DNA of 64,000 nt from Alcaligenaceae bacterium (GCA_013416405.1 JACCET010000001.1:186001-250000); one strand, 5' to 3'; numbered from the stretch's first letter, positions 1 to 11,372 are shown. Notes: a model not told the origin generated them from the letters alone. Translations and numbers: made by a program.

Positions 1-1
1 C

Positions 2-934
2 GAAGAGGCTGTGCTGATTGCCGAGGAAATGCAGGCTGAACTTATTCTGTTCGATCAGGCGCTTACACCGGCCCAGCAGCGAAATCTTGAAAGAGGGTTC
101 AAGCTGCGGGTGGTGGATAGGGTTGCTCTCATACTCGATATTTTTGCGCTCAGGGCTAAAAGCCACGAGGGCAAATTACAGGTCGAGTTGGCTCAGCTGC
201 AGCACTTGTCCACCCGATTAACGCGCATGTGGTCTCACCTTGAGCGCCAGCGTGGTGGTATAGGGATGCGCGGGCCGGGCGAAGCCCAGCTCGAGATGGA
301 CAGGCGCATGATAGGCGACAAGGTACGTGTGTTGCGTGAACGCCTGGCGCGTGTACAGCGCCAGCGTACCACCCAGCGCCGGGCAAGATCGCGCAGCAAT
401 ACCTTGTCGGTGTCGCTGGTGGGGTATACCAACGCGGGCAAGTCCACCTTGTTCAATGCCTTGACACGGGCGGGAGCTTATGCGGCCGATCAATTGTTCG
501 CCACGCTCGATACAACCACGCGGCGGGTTTGGATAGAAGGCGCCGGTCAGCTAGTGATATCCGATACGGTGGGTTTTATCCGTGAGCTTCCTCCAACGCT
601 GATCGCCGCGTTTCGGGCCACGCTGGAAGAAACTATACAGGCCGACTTGCTTTTGCACGTGGTTGATGCGGCAAGTCCGCAGCGCGATGAGCAGATTGCC
701 GAAGTGAACAAGGTTCTGGAAGATATCGGTGCAGCCGATATTCCCAGGATTCTGGTCTATAACAAAATCGACCTGGCTGGTTACGAACCCAGAATGGAGC
801 GTAACGAACATGGTACGATTGCACGAGTTTTTGTAAGCGCCGAAGGGCGCACAGGCCTGGATGAATTGCGTGGGGCAATAGTCGAGTCCGGTCAAATCGT
901 AGGAAATAATACGTTTAATGTCGAAAATATATAA
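2..934 (+). CDS. hflX: GTPase HflX (5' end outside window)
   Basis: HflX-family GTPase; members bind the 50S ribosomal subunit and split or rescue stalled ribosomes. The frame is open to the left edge, so the N-terminus is missing and about 310 residues are visible. Seen are the linker MRGPGEAQLEMDRR, the G1 loop GYTNAGKST, the G3 region DTVGFIRELPPTL and G4 NKID, then a short C-terminal domain. It overlaps hflK by 17 bases, the usual hflX-hflK-hflC arrangement of Burkholderiales, where hfq normally lies just upstream. The family call is secure; only the start is unknown. Confidence 0.95.
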   Translation, partial: EEAVLIAEEMQAELILFDQALTPAQQRNLERGFKLRVVDRVALILDIFALRAKSHEGKLQVELAQLQHLSTRLTRMWSHLERQRGGIGMRGPGEAQLEMDRRMIGDKVRVLRERLARVQRQRTTQRRARSRSNTLSVSLVGYTNAGKSTLFNALTRAGAYAADQLFATLDTTTRRVWIEGAGQLVISDTVGFIRELPPTLIAAFRATLEETIQADLLLHVVDAASPQRDEQIAEVNKVLEDIGAADIPRILVYNKIDLAGYEPRMERNEHGTIARVFVSAEGRTGLDELRGAIVESGQIVGNNTFNVENI

Positions 935-2216
935 CTTGAATGATCCGGGTTGGGGACGTGGCAATAATAATGGCTCCGAACCCCCACGGCGCCCCAATAA
1001 TCAGGGCGATGGCGGCGGTCCTCCCGACCTAGACGAAGTCTGGCGCGATTTCAATAATCGGCTGGGGTCTTTGTTTGGCCGCAAGGCCAAGCGTGGCGGC
1101 GGCAGTGGCGGTGGCAATAACGGCGGCAGCCGTCCTCAGTTGCCCAAGGGTTCGCCCAAAAGCATAGCTGTCATCGTCGTGATTGCCGTGGCGCTTTGGC
1201 TGGCCAGTGGCTTTATGATCGTCCAGGAAGGCCAGGTGGCGGTCGTCACCAAGTTCGGTAAATACACGAAAACACTGCCGCCGGGCCTGCAATGGCGTTT
1301 GCCGTATCCCATCGAAGCGCACCAGAGCGTAAATATTGCGCAGCTGCGTACCTTCGAAGTTGGCTACCGTGGCACTGCTCGCAACAAGGTGCTGCCTGAA
1401 TCACTCATGCTCACGACCGACGAGAACATCGTTGATCTGCAGTTTGTGGTGCAGTATCGCCTTATGCCTACAGGCGCACCCGACTATCTGTTTAAAACCA
1501 GTCAACCAGACGAATCCGTCAGGCAAGCTGCCGAAACCGCCATGCGCGAGATCGTCGGCAAGAAACCCATGGATTTCGTGCTGTATTCCGGGCGTACCGA
1601 AGTGGCAACCGAAGTGCAAAGCCTGGCGCAAAGCATACTTGACCGTTACCAGACCGGCATACAGATCAGTACGGTGGCCATACAGAACGTGCAGCCGCCC
1701 GAGCAGGTACAGGCGGCCTTTGACGACGCCGTCAAGGCTGGTCAGGATCGTGAACGTCAGATCAACGAAGGTAACGCCTACGCCAATAAGGTTCTACCCG
1801 AGGCGCAAGGCCAGATTGCACGCATGATGCAAGAGGCCGAAGGTTATCGCGCTACCGTGATAGGCGACGCAACGGGTGACACCGCACGCTTTAGCAGTAT
1901 TGAGGTTGAATATGCCAAGGCGCCCCAGATCACCCGTGAACGCATGTACCTGGCAACCATGCAGGAAATACTGCAGAACACCAGCAAGATCATGATCGAC
2001 TCACAGGCCAGCAACAATATGCTTTACTTGCCCCTGGATAAAATCATGAATCAGGCAGCGGGTGGTTCCAGCAACTTCAGCGCGTCGGTTGAAAGCACTA
2101 CCGGCGCGGCGGCGGCTACGACTCAGCCTAGCCGCCCGAGCGCTCCGGCCCGGCCCTCCACGTCATCCGATGGCACGACAGTCAATTCGTCGTTGGCCAA
2201 TCCGTATTCACGCTAA
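918..2216 (+). CDS. hflK: FtsH protease modulator HflK
   Basis: Inner-membrane SPFH (prohibitin-like) protein that forms the HflKC complex around the FtsH protease. The 432 residues show a Gly/Asn/Pro-rich cytoplasmic N-terminus, one transmembrane segment at about residues 75-97 (IAVIVVIAVALWLASGFMIV), the SPFH domain beginning EGQVAVVTKFGKY, and a Thr/Ser/Pro/Ala-rich tail. ATG 918 has AGGAA at 901-905 and lies inside the end of hflX, so the two are translationally coupled. hflC follows after 9 bases. Confidence 0.96.
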   Translation: MSKIYNLNDPGWGRGNNNGSEPPRRPNNQGDGGGPPDLDEVWRDFNNRLGSLFGRKAKRGGGSGGGNNGGSRPQLPKGSPKSIAVIVVIAVALWLASGFMIVQEGQVAVVTKFGKYTKTLPPGLQWRLPYPIEAHQSVNIAQLRTFEVGYRGTARNKVLPESLMLTTDENIVDLQFVVQYRLMPTGAPDYLFKTSQPDESVRQAAETAMREIVGKKPMDFVLYSGRTEVATEVQSLAQSILDRYQTGIQISTVAIQNVQPPEQVQAAFDDAVKAGQDRERQINEGNAYANKVLPEAQGQIARMMQEAEGYRATVIGDATGDTARFSSIEVEYAKAPQITRERMYLATMQEILQNTSKIMIDSQASNNMLYLPLDKIMNQAAGGSSNFSASVESTTGAAAATTQPSRPSAPARPSTSSDGTTVNSSLANPYSR

Positions 2217-2225
2217 GAGGCCATA

Positions 2226-3134
2226 ATGCAACGTTTTTTTCCTGCTTTAGTCGGCCTGGTTATTCTTCTGGCCATACTTTCTTCTTGTGTCTTCGTGGTT
2301 CGCGAACGTGATGCCGCGCTGGTTTTTGCCCTGGGTGAAGTGCGCGACACCATCACGGAACCTGGTTTGTATTTCAAGTTGCCGCCTCCTTTCGAGAACG
2401 TGGTCAGGCTAGACAAGCGCCTGCAAACCATCGAGGCGAACGATCCTGAACGCATCCAGACAGCCGAGAAAAAGAATCTGCTGATCGATTCTTTCGTCAA
2501 ATGGCGTATTTCCGATCCGCGTCTGTTTTACGTTACCTTCGGCGCCAATGATCGCGCTGCGGTCGAGCGCCTTACCGCCCAGATTCGTGATGCCTTGAAC
2601 GCTTCGGTGAACGTTCGTACGGTCAAGGAAGTCGTTTCGAACGAGCGCGATACCATCATGCGCGAAATCCTGACCAACGTCGAGGCACGTGCCAAGCCGC
2701 TGGGTGTTCAGGTGGTCGATGTCCGTCTGCGCCGTATAGACTTCGCGCCCGAAATTTCCGAGTCGGTGTATCGCCGCATGGAAGCCGAGCGCAAACAGGA
2801 AGCCAACCGCTTGCGTGCCACCGGTGCGGCCGATAGCGAACGCATTCGTGCCCAGGCCGACCGCGAGCGCCAGGAACTGCTGGCCAAGGCCTACGCCCAG
2901 GCGCAGGAAGTCAAGGGCGAGGGCGATGCCAAGGCGGCTTCCATCTACGCTCAGGCCTATGGTGCGAACCCCGAGTTCTACAGTCTGTACAAGAGCCTGG
3001 AAGGTTATCGCGCCGCGTTTGCCGATTCGGGCGACGCACTGGTGCTCAGCCCCAAATCCGATTTCTTCAAGTTCTGGAATTCGGCTCAGGGTCAACAGGG
3101 CGTAGCCGCTCCAGGGCCAGCCGGCGCAAATTAA
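2226..3134 (+). CDS. hflC: FtsH protease modulator HflC
   Basis: Partner of HflK in the HflKC complex. The 302 residues comprise a short N-terminal membrane anchor (residues 6-25, rich in Leu/Ile and ending SSC) and an SPFH domain starting VRERDAALVFALGEV, with a long charged helix (residues about 175-240, rich in EAERKQEANRLRA-type sequence). AAGAGG at 2215-2220 sits 5 bases before the ATG. A strong hairpin follows the stop, so hflC ends the transcription unit. Confidence 0.96.
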   Translation: MQRFFPALVGLVILLAILSSCVFVVRERDAALVFALGEVRDTITEPGLYFKLPPPFENVVRLDKRLQTIEANDPERIQTAEKKNLLIDSFVKWRISDPRLFYVTFGANDRAAVERLTAQIRDALNASVNVRTVKEVVSNERDTIMREILTNVEARAKPLGVQVVDVRLRRIDFAPEISESVYRRMEAERKQEANRLRATGAADSERIRAQADRERQELLAKAYAQAQEVKGEGDAKAASIYAQAYGANPEFYSLYKSLEGYRAAFADSGDALVLSPKSDFFKFWNSAQGQQGVAAPGPAGAN

Positions 3135-3157
3135 GACAGCGTCGCGCAGCATCCTTG

Positions 3158-3187
3158 AACAGGCCCCGGTACCGGGGCCTGTTTCAC
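3158..3187 (+). terminator. Terminator hairpin after hflC
   Basis: A perfect 26-bp palindrome at 3158-3183 with arms AACAGGCCCCGGT and ACCGGGGCCTGTT, followed by only a short T run. It lies 24 bases after the hflC stop and most likely ends the hflXKC transcript. Confidence 0.75.
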
Positions 3188-3190
3188 TTC

Positions 3191-3220
3191 TTGCGCGCTA
3201 TCGTTTATACTAGCGCGTAA
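3191..3220 (+). promoter_or_regulatory. Candidate hisZ promoter inside an inverted repeat
   Basis: A -10-like TATACT at 3206-3211 lies between two nearly complementary 10-base arms, TTGCGCGCTA (3191-3200) and TAGCGCGTAA (3211-3220). No good -35 is visible at 17 bases. The arms could be an operator or simply an RNA hairpin. It is the only promoter-like element between the hflC terminator and hisZ. Confidence 0.4.
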
Positions 3221-3242
3221 GTTTTTGTTTATCTTATCCGCA

Positions 3243-3278
3243 AGCGACTTGGCGGGCTTACGCCCCAGGTCGCTTTTT
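3243..3278 (+). terminator. Terminator-like hairpin before hisZ (possible attenuator)
   Basis: Arms AGCGAC (3243-3248) and GTCGCT (3269-3274) enclose further pairing (TGGCGGGC with GCCCCA) and are followed directly by TTTT. It lies between the TATACT element and the first in-frame ATG of hisZ at 3307, the position of a transcription attenuator. It could instead be a second terminator for the upstream operon. Confidence 0.5.
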
Positions 3279-3306
3279 GTTTGGCGTTTTTCCCGCATTG
3301 GTTCGC

Positions 3307-4473
3307 ATGATGTCCAACTGGTTGTTGCCAGAAAGCCTGGCCGATATTCTGCCCGCCGAGGCCCGTCGCATTGAAGAGCTGCGCCGTGGTCTGCTGGATC
3401 TCTATCGCACCTATGGCTTCGAGCTCGTTGCTCCTCCATTGGTCGAGTACCTGGAATCCCTGTTGTCGGGCACGGGTGCCGACCTGAATCTGCGTACCTG
3501 CAAGCTTATAGACCAGATCACAGGTCGTACTCTTGGGGTACGCGCCGATATCACGCCGCAGGTTTCGCGCATAGATGCCCACCTGCTTAATCGTGAAGGC
3601 GTAACGCGCCTGTGCTATTGCGGCACCGTCTTGCATGCGCGGCCGGCCGGCTTGCTGTCCGATCGCGAACTCTTGCAGATCGGCGCTGAAATTTTCGGCC
3701 ATGCGGGTGTAGAAGCCGACATTGAAATCATCGAGCTGGCTTTGGCCAGCGTAAAGCGGGCGGGCGTTGCTCATGCGCGCCTCGATCTCAATCATCCGGG
3801 TGTACTACGCTCCATCCTCGAAGCCGACCCTGCGCTGGCCGAGTTTGCCGATAGCATAAATGATTTGCTGGCTAGCAAAGATGTACCCGGACTGACCGAA
3901 TTGGGTGCAAGGATTCCTCAGGTACAGCCTGCCAGCATTCAGGCCCTTAAACAGCTTGCATCGCTGTATGGCACGACCGAAGTCATTGCCAAGGCGCGCG
4001 CTGTTCTGCCGGCCTTGCCCGCCTTGCACGCCGCGCTCGACGACCTCGATACCCTCATAAGCGCCTTGCCCGGCCACGAGTTCAGTGTTGATCTGGCCGA
4101 TATGGGCAGCGGCTATGGCTATCATTCGGGTGTTGTGTTTTCTATTTATGCCCACGGCTGGCACGATGCGCTGGTGCGTGGTGGTCGCTACGATGGTGTA
4201 GGGCGTGCCTTTGGGCGCTCGCGCCCGGCCACCGGCTTCAGCCTTGATTTGCGCAAGTTGTCTTCAGGGTTGCCTGCCGCGCCCGTATCCAAGGCCATAC
4301 GAGCTCCCTGGGGTACTGATGCGGCGTTGGTCGAAATATTGCGCCAGCTGCGTGCCGAGGGTGAGATCGTAGTGCAGATGTTGCCGGGGCAACCGCATAG
4401 GCTGGATGAATTTACCGTTGACCGAGAGCTGGTACCGGACGGCGGAACATGGAAGGTAAGGGCGATAGGCTAA
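3307..4473 (+). CDS. hisZ: ATP phosphoribosyltransferase regulatory subunit HisZ
   Basis: Histidyl-tRNA-synthetase paralogue lacking tRNA charging; it pairs with short-form HisG to make the first enzyme of histidine biosynthesis. The 388 residues begin [20 protein letters not shown], as in Bordetella relatives, with class II synthetase-like motifs (motif-2-like [11 protein letters not shown], and [20 protein letters not shown] near the end). A TTG at 3277 would add ten residues but sits in the hairpin, so ATG 3307 (or 3310) is preferred; no clear ribosome-binding site is seen. hisG is not in the window. Next to purA, as usual in this family. Confidence 0.92.
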   Translation: MMSNWLLPESLADILPAEARRIEELRRGLLDLYRTYGFELVAPPLVEYLESLLSGTGADLNLRTCKLIDQITGRTLGVRADITPQVSRIDAHLLNREGVTRLCYCGTVLHARPAGLLSDRELLQIGAEIFGHAGVEADIEIIELALASVKRAGVAHARLDLNHPGVLRSILEADPALAEFADSINDLLASKDVPGLTELGARIPQVQPASIQALKQLASLYGTTEVIAKARAVLPALPALHAALDDLDTLISALPGHEFSVDLADMGSGYGYHSGVVFSIYAHGWHDALVRGGRYDGVGRAFGRSRPATGFSLDLRKLSSGLPAAPVSKAIRAPWGTDAALVEILRQLRAEGEIVVQMLPGQPHRLDEFTVDRELVPDGGTWKVRAIG

Positions 4474-4526
4474 CCGGCAATCCGGTTGGTTTTATCGTAT
4501 GGTTTAAACCTGCTTTGGCCTTGTAA

Positions 4527-5855
<1,329 letters not shown>

Positions 5856-5890
5856 GTAACCTGGCCGCCCATAGGGCTATAGGCTTAACG

Positions 5891-5933
5891 AAAAGGCCGG
5901 ATCCTGTTTTTTTACGGATCCGGCCTTTTCTTG
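5891..5933 (+). terminator. Terminator after purA
   Basis: Perfect 14-bp stem AAAAGGCCGGATCC (5891-5904) and GGATCCGGCCTTTT (5916-5929), with T-rich sequence after it; the A run on the left makes it usable on both strands. Confidence 0.9.
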
Positions 5934-5996
5934 TTTTGCATACGGGTTTATCATTACGATCCTTGCGATATATGCTGCCATTACGGAACATTATTT

Positions 5997-6536
5997 ATGA
6001 ATCTGCCCCCAAGTACCGATCGTGATCTATGGATCAGCTGGGATGAATATCACAGGCTCATCGAACGCCTGGCCCTGATCGTGCATGAGTCAGGCTGGCA
6101 GTTCGATAAAATTCTGTGCCTGGCTCGCGGCGGCGTGCGAGTGGGAGACGTTTTGTCGCGTATTTACGACATTCCATTGGGCATATTGGCAACCAGCAGC
6201 TATCGCGAAGCGGCCGGTACCGAGCAGGGCGAGCTGGATATCGCTCAGTTCATCACCATTACCCGGGGTACGCTGGACGGCAAGGTCTTGCTGCTCGACG
6301 ACATGGTCGACACCGGCATGACTTTCAGTCGTGTGCGCGATCACCTGCGCCAGCAGTTTCCCGCCATTACGGAAATGAAAACCGGTGTGCTGTGGTGGAA
6401 AGGGCACTCGCATGCCATTCCCGATTACTATGTCGACAAGTTGCCCACCAATCCCTGGATACACCAGCCTTTTGAAGACTACGACAGCTTGCGGCCTCAT
6501 CAGCTTGAGTCCTGGGTGCGCAAGGGGCGTTCCTGA
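5997..6536 (+). CDS. Phosphoribosyltransferase, purine salvage type
   Basis: Type I phosphoribosyltransferase of 179 residues, similar to xanthine-guanine or hypoxanthine phosphoribosyltransferases (COG2236-like). Seen are LARGGVRVGDVLSR, which matches the pyrophosphate loop, and the PRPP motif VLLLDDMVDTGMT. ATG 5997 is chosen; a TTG at 5931 would extend into the purA terminator. The exact base specificity cannot be read, but its constant position next to purA in Alcaligenaceae fits purine salvage. Confidence 0.88.
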   Translation: MNLPPSTDRDLWISWDEYHRLIERLALIVHESGWQFDKILCLARGGVRVGDVLSRIYDIPLGILATSSYREAAGTEQGELDIAQFITITRGTLDGKVLLLDDMVDTGMTFSRVRDHLRQQFPAITEMKTGVLWWKGHSHAIPDYYVDKLPTNPWIHQPFEDYDSLRPHQLESWVRKGRS

Positions 6537-6601
6537 TTCGCATTTCTTAGTGGCATGTGCGTCGCTTTAGCCTAGCCTTGCAGGCATTAAGGCTGTATTT
6601 G

Positions 6602-6610
6602 TGCTAGAAT
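6602..6610 (+). promoter_or_regulatory. Extended -10 promoter of rpsU-dnaG
   Basis: TGCTAGAAT at 6602-6610 matches an extended -10 (TGnTATAAT) with no obvious -35. It lies 54 bases before rpsU and downstream of the phosphoribosyltransferase stop. Confidence 0.5.
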
Positions 6611-6664
6611 CGTTGGTTGTCGTTTCCACTAACTAATACTTTAACCTTCAAGGCTTAAGACTAC

Positions 6665-6877
6665 ATGCCTATCGTTCGTCTGAAAGAAAACGAGCCCTTT
6701 GAAGCCGCGCTTCGCCGCTTCAAGCGCACTATCGAAAAAATTGGCCTCTTGACCGAATTGCGTTCGCGCGAATTTTACGAAAAGCCTACGGCTGAGCGTA
6801 AGCGCAAGCACGCCGCCGCCGTCAAGCGCCACTACAAGCGCATCCGCAGCCAACAACTGCCTCCGCGTTTGTATTGA
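6665..6877 (+). CDS. rpsU: 30S ribosomal protein S21
   Basis: Small basic ribosomal protein of 70 residues, full length for the family: [20 protein letters not shown] at the start, then a Lys/Arg-rich helix with [15 protein letters not shown]. First gene of the macromolecular synthesis block; its stop codon is immediately followed by the dnaG start. Confidence 0.98.
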   Translation: MPIVRLKENEPFEAALRRFKRTIEKIGLLTELRSREFYEKPTAERKRKHAAAVKRHYKRIRSQQLPPRLY

Positions 6878-8818
6878 TTGATTCCTGAATCATTTGTTCA
6901 GGAACTACTCGCCCGAGTTGATGTTGTCGATGTCGTCGGGCGATATGTACAGTTGCGCAAGGGCGGAGCCAACCTGCTTGGCTTGTGCCCCTTCCACAAC
7001 GAAAAAAGCCCCTCATTTACGGTAAGCCCCACCAAGCAGTTTTATCATTGCTTTGGTTGCGGAGCCCATGGTAGCGCGGTCGGCTTCCTGATAGAGCATA
7101 CCGGCGCCAGCTTCCCTGAAGCGGTTCGCTCTCTGGCGGCTACGGTCGGCATGACCGTGCCTGAAGAACAGCGCAGTCCTCGCCAGCAGGCAGCGGATCG
7201 CCGCCGTAAAGAAGAAGTCAATCGTCATCAACAGATACTGGATACGGCGCAAGCGCATTATCTGCGTGAGCTCAAGAATTCGCAAAATGCCATCCGCTAT
7301 TTCAAGCAGCGTGGCTTGTCGGGAGAAACGGCCGCCAGGTTTGGTCTGGGCTGGTCGGGTAACGACAGGCGTGGGCTGGCTGCTGTTTTTCCCCAGTACG
7401 ATGACCCCTTACTGATCGAGTCCGGGCTGGTCATCGAAGCCGAAGACGGGCGTCGCTACGACCGCTTTCGGGAACGCGTTATGTTCCCGATACGCAATAC
7501 ACGCGGCAATCTGATTGGTTTTGGTGGTCGCATCATAGGCAAGGGCGAGCCCAAATACCTGAACTCGCCCGAAACAGGGCTGTTCTCCAAGGGCCATGAG
7601 CTTTATGGCCTATGGGAGTCACGCGCCGGCATACGCAGCGAAGGTTATGTGCTGGTGGTTGAGGGCTATATGGATGTGGTCGGCCTGGCCCAGCACGGCA
7701 TGGCCAATGCCGTCGCCACGCTGGGCACGGCGACAACACCGTTTCATATACAGAAACTGTTGCGTGCCAGCCACAAGATTGTCTTCAGCTTCGATGGCGA
7801 CAAGGCGGGCCGCCGTGCTGCCTGGCGTGCCCTGAATACTTGCCTGCCGCTGCTGCGTGACGACGTTTCCATGCGTTTTCTGTTCCTTCCCGCCGAGCAT
7901 GATCCCGACTCGTACATACGGGAGTTCGGCGCAGAGGCCTTCAAGGCCAGCGCAAATGAAGCCATGCCCTTGTCGCGCTTCATGCTCGAAGAGCTTGCCT
8001 CGCGCCATGCGCTGAACGAGGCGGAGGGGCGGGCAGCGTGCGCGCACGAAGCCAAGCCCTTGTTGGCCTTGTTGCCCGAGGGTACGACTTTACGCATACA
8101 GATCGAGCGCGAGTTTGCCAAGCTGGTGCAACTGACGCCCGAAGAGCTGGCCGAATTGACGGCAGACGTGCCGGTACCGGCTGCCGGGGCGACAGAGTCC
8201 GCTACACCCGCCGCGGCGCGTGCGCCCGGCCCCGATTGGTCTGGGGGCCAGGATGAGCCACCAGGCTTTATGGATGAGCCTGTTTTCGAAGGAGAAGACT
8301 ACAGTTCCTTCGCGCCGTTCATGGCGTCGGAAGGGCCTGTTGTCCGGGGCGAGCCAGCGCGCGAGCGTCGTGGTAAGACCAGAAGTGTTACGCCCATGGC
8401 CAAGCGTTTGTTGCGACTGCTGCTTGCGCACCCCGAGCTGGTATCGGGGCTGGGAGACCAGCAGCTTGAAATTCTGGAGCATGGCCCCCATCTGGTATTG
8501 GTAAGAGAATTGATTGCCCTGACGAACATGAGCGGTGCACGCCATGCAGGTGCCTTGTTGCAGGCAGCCGAACCCGGCTCCGACCTGGAAGGATTGCTTG
8601 CTACGCTTACGCCTGAATTGCTCGACCAGGATGATTTACCTGATCCACGTACGGAATGGAACGATGCCTTGCGACGCATAGAGCTCGAAGCCATTAAAGC
8701 CGAACAGTCGGCGCTGGTGGAAACAGGATTACGGGATGATGCCTCCCGAAAAAGGTATCAGGAATTGACGCGAAGGATTGCACTGGTCAATAGTGCGACT
8801 TCGCATCAAATACGATAA
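6878..8818 (+). CDS. dnaG: DNA primase
   Basis: Makes RNA primers at the replication fork and interacts with DnaB helicase. The 646 residues show the CHC2-type zinc site (C37, H40, C58, C61 in LCPFH and YHCFGC), the RNA polymerase-like core, Toprim motifs VVEGYMDVV and FSFDGDKAGRRAA, a linker rich in Pro/Glu/Ala and a C-terminal DnaB-binding helical region. The start is TTG at 6878 with no spacer after the rpsU stop; MIPESFVQELLARVDVVDVV matches the family N-terminus, so the rare start is supported by protein similarity. Confidence 0.96.
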   Translation: MIPESFVQELLARVDVVDVVGRYVQLRKGGANLLGLCPFHNEKSPSFTVSPTKQFYHCFGCGAHGSAVGFLIEHTGASFPEAVRSLAATVGMTVPEEQRSPRQQAADRRRKEEVNRHQQILDTAQAHYLRELKNSQNAIRYFKQRGLSGETAARFGLGWSGNDRRGLAAVFPQYDDPLLIESGLVIEAEDGRRYDRFRERVMFPIRNTRGNLIGFGGRIIGKGEPKYLNSPETGLFSKGHELYGLWESRAGIRSEGYVLVVEGYMDVVGLAQHGMANAVATLGTATTPFHIQKLLRASHKIVFSFDGDKAGRRAAWRALNTCLPLLRDDVSMRFLFLPAEHDPDSYIREFGAEAFKASANEAMPLSRFMLEELASRHALNEAEGRAACAHEAKPLLALLPEGTTLRIQIEREFAKLVQLTPEELAELTADVPVPAAGATESATPAAARAPGPDWSGGQDEPPGFMDEPVFEGEDYSSFAPFMASEGPVVRGEPARERRGKTRSVTPMAKRLLRLLLAHPELVSGLGDQQLEILEHGPHLVLVRELIALTNMSGARHAGALLQAAEPGSDLEGLLATLTPELLDQDDLPDPRTEWNDALRRIELEAIKAEQSALVETGLRDDASRKRYQELTRRIALVNSATSHQIR

Positions 8819-9105
8819 AATAGAGAGTTTTCGCAAAGACTTAAACATATTTGCCTTAGTTAATTATTAACTTCGTTATTAACCCTGGCACGAAAAGCGT
8901 GATGACGGGTATGCAAGCCACCAGCCCCATTTTGCCCTGCAACGGTATACAAACAATACGTCAGGGATACTTATTCTCCGGGCGGTATGCGCTGCATCGA
9001 TGTTTTTCAAGCAGTATGTTCAATCTATGCGATGAGTACGTTCTGCCCCCTGCAACACTCGTAGTCGTCTGACGACCGGGTGTATTTGCGTTTACGGAAG
9101 CAACT
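8819..9105. other. dnaG-rpoD intergenic region, no clear element
   Basis: 287 bases, AT-rich near its left end. TTGCCT at 8851-8856 with GTTATT 18 bases downstream is the best promoter-like pair but is weak. No hairpin with a T run, RNA gene or open frame with a ribosome-binding site was seen. Confidence 0.5.
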
Positions 9106-11340
9106 ATGACCCAAGTTACTGGTAAAAACCCCTCCCCAGCAGAAGATGCTGTAAAGAAAACAAAGACTGTTCCGGCGGCAAGCAAAAGCGCGGCCAAAAC
9201 CACGGTCAAAGCAGGGGCAGGCACCAAGGCAGAAAAAGCGCCTGCGGCCAAAACGGCCGTCAAGAAGGCGGCGGCCAAGACTGCTACGCGCAAAACGGCT
9301 GCCAAAACGGCAACAGCCTCTAAGCCAGCCAGCAAGGTGCCTAGCGGTCGCCGTCCCGGGCGTCCTGCCAAGAATGCCAATAACGACGCGGCCGACTTCA
9401 ATGATGATGATAACGGTGATGCCGAGGTCATTCCCGAACTGAAGCCACTGCCCAAGCGTGGCGGCAAGCGCGGCAAGGCCGACAAAGATGTGCCTGCGCG
9501 CAACCAGATGACGCCTGAAGAGCAAGAGGCGCGTCGCAACCGCCTTAAAGTGCTTATCAAGCTGGGTAAGGATCGCGGCTATCTCACTTACGGTGAAATC
9601 AACGATCACCTGCCCGATGACCTGGTCGATGCGGAAGCCATCGATGGCATCATCAGCACGTTCAGCGACATGGGGATCTCGGTCTATGACCAGGCGCCCG
9701 ATGCGGATGCCCTACTCATGAGCGACAACGCTCCGGTGGCCTCCAGCGACGATGACGTCGAAGACGAGGCGGAAGCTGCGCTGACTACGGTGGATTCCGA
9801 TTTCGGCCGCACCACCGACCCCGTCCGCATGTATATGCGTGAAATGGGTACGGTCGAGCTGTTGACACGTGAAGGCGAAATTGAAATCGCCAAGCGCATC
9901 GAAGATGGCCTCAAGCACATGGTCATGGCGATTGCCGCGTGCCCGACCACGGTCAACGAAATTCTTCAATACGTTCAGCGCGTGCGCGACGGTGCCGCCC
10001 AGATCGACGAAGTGGTCGATGGCCTGATCGATCAGGAAGGCGAAGAATACGCCGGCGCGGGTGTATCGGTTGACAACGACGAGAACGAAGACGGGCCTGC
10101 AGGCGGCATGAGCAGTAAGCAGCTCGAGCATTTGCGCACCAAGGCACTTAAAAAGTTCGAAAACATCGGTGTATGGTTTACCAAGATGCGCGCAGCCTTC
10201 GAACGTGACGGCTATCAGGCGCAGGAATATGCCGAGGCTCAGGAAGCCATCCTTAATGAGCTCATGGGTGTGCGCTTTACGGCCAAGATGGTCGAAAAGT
10301 TGGCCGATACGCTGCGCGAGCAAGTTGCCCAGGTACGCAAACTAGAGCGTACCGTCCTGCATACTTGCGTCGACCGTGCCGGCATGCCGCGCGCTTATTT
10401 CATCAAGGTGTTCCCGGGCAATGAAACCAACCTTGATTGGGTGCTTCAAGAAGTTGCCGCCGGTCATCCGTATTCCGAAACGCTCGAGCGTCATATCCCT
10501 GCCGTCCAGGAAATCCAGCAAAAGCTGATCGATCTGCAAACCAGCGTTGTGTTGCCGCTGAAGGATCTCAAAGACGTCAACAAGCGCATGGCAACCGGCG
10601 AAGCCAAGGCTCGCAAGGCCAAGCGCGAAATGACCGAAGCCAACTTGCGTCTGGTGATTTCAATTGCCAAGAAGTACACCAATCGTGGCTTGCAGTTCCT
10701 GGATCTCATCCAGGAAGGCAATATCGGCCTGATGAAAGCGGTGGACAAGTTCGAATATCGTCGCGGCTACAAGTTTTCAACGTATGCCACCTGGTGGATA
10801 CGCCAGGCGATTACCCGTTCCATCGCCGACCAGGCTCGCACCATTCGTATTCCGGTGCACATGATTGAAACGATCAATAAAATGAATCGCATCAATCGCC
10901 AGATTCTTCAGGAAACCGGCGCTGAGCCTGATCCCGCCACATTGGCACAGAAGATGGACATGCCGGAAGACAAGGTTCGCAAGATCCTGAAGATCGCCAA
11001 GGAACCGATTTCCATGGAAACCCCCATAGGCGACGATGACGATTCGCATCTGGGTGATTTCATTGAAGATACCGGCACCTTGTCGCCGTCTGAATGGGCG
11101 CTGCACGGCTCCATGCGTGATGTGGTCAAGGAGGTGCTTGATTCACTCACCCCGCGCGAGGCCAAGGTCTTGCGCATGCGTTTTGGCATTGAAATGAGCA
11201 CCGACCAAACGCTGGAAGAAGTCGGCAAGCAATTTGACGTAACGCGCGAGCGCATACGCCAAATAGAGGCCAAGGCGCTGCGCAAGCTGCGTCACCCCAG
11301 CCGCGCCGACAAGCTCAAGAGCTTCCTGGAAGGTCAGTAA
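9106..11340 (+). CDS. rpoD: RNA polymerase primary sigma factor (sigma-70)
   Basis: Housekeeping sigma factor, 744 residues. Order: an Ala/Lys/Thr-rich N-terminal tail (residues 1-90, typical of Alcaligenaceae), region 1.1 ([20 protein letters not shown]), region 1.2 ([11 protein letters not shown]), a large non-conserved region, region 2 ([40 protein letters not shown]), region 3, and region 4 with the helix-turn-helix [20 protein letters not shown]. Start ATG 9106. Ends at a hairpin. Confidence 0.98.
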   Translation: MTQVTGKNPSPAEDAVKKTKTVPAASKSAAKTTVKAGAGTKAEKAPAAKTAVKKAAAKTATRKTAAKTATASKPASKVPSGRRPGRPAKNANNDAADFNDDDNGDAEVIPELKPLPKRGGKRGKADKDVPARNQMTPEEQEARRNRLKVLIKLGKDRGYLTYGEINDHLPDDLVDAEAIDGIISTFSDMGISVYDQAPDADALLMSDNAPVASSDDDVEDEAEAALTTVDSDFGRTTDPVRMYMREMGTVELLTREGEIEIAKRIEDGLKHMVMAIAACPTTVNEILQYVQRVRDGAAQIDEVVDGLIDQEGEEYAGAGVSVDNDENEDGPAGGMSSKQLEHLRTKALKKFENIGVWFTKMRAAFERDGYQAQEYAEAQEAILNELMGVRFTAKMVEKLADTLREQVAQVRKLERTVLHTCVDRAGMPRAYFIKVFPGNETNLDWVLQEVAAGHPYSETLERHIPAVQEIQQKLIDLQTSVVLPLKDLKDVNKRMATGEAKARKAKREMTEANLRLVISIAKKYTNRGLQFLDLIQEGNIGLMKAVDKFEYRRGYKFSTYATWWIRQAITRSIADQARTIRIPVHMIETINKMNRINRQILQETGAEPDPATLAQKMDMPEDKVRKILKIAKEPISMETPIGDDDDSHLGDFIEDTGTLSPSEWALHGSMRDVVKEVLDSLTPREAKVLRMRFGIEMSTDQTLEEVGKQFDVTRERIRQIEAKALRKLRHPSRADKLKSFLEGQ

Positions 11341-11346
11341 GTACAG

Positions 11347-11372
11347 ACTGCGGGGCGCTGCCCCGCAGTTTG
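11347..11372 (+). terminator. Terminator after rpoD
   Basis: Perfect 10-bp stem ACTGCGGGGC (11347-11356) and GCCCCGCAGT (11360-11369) with a GCT loop, six bases after the stop; the T run is only three bases. Confidence 0.75.

Noticed and set aside
9166-9345. Repeat array in the Ala/Lys-rich start of rpoD
   Set aside because: Irregular codon-level repetition from the AAKT-type protein tail, not a tandem DNA repeat or CRISPR.
8961-9560. Minus-strand frame of 199 codons at the rpoD 5' end
   Set aside because: Leu/Ala/Ser-rich mirror of the Lys/Ala-rich rpoD N-terminus.
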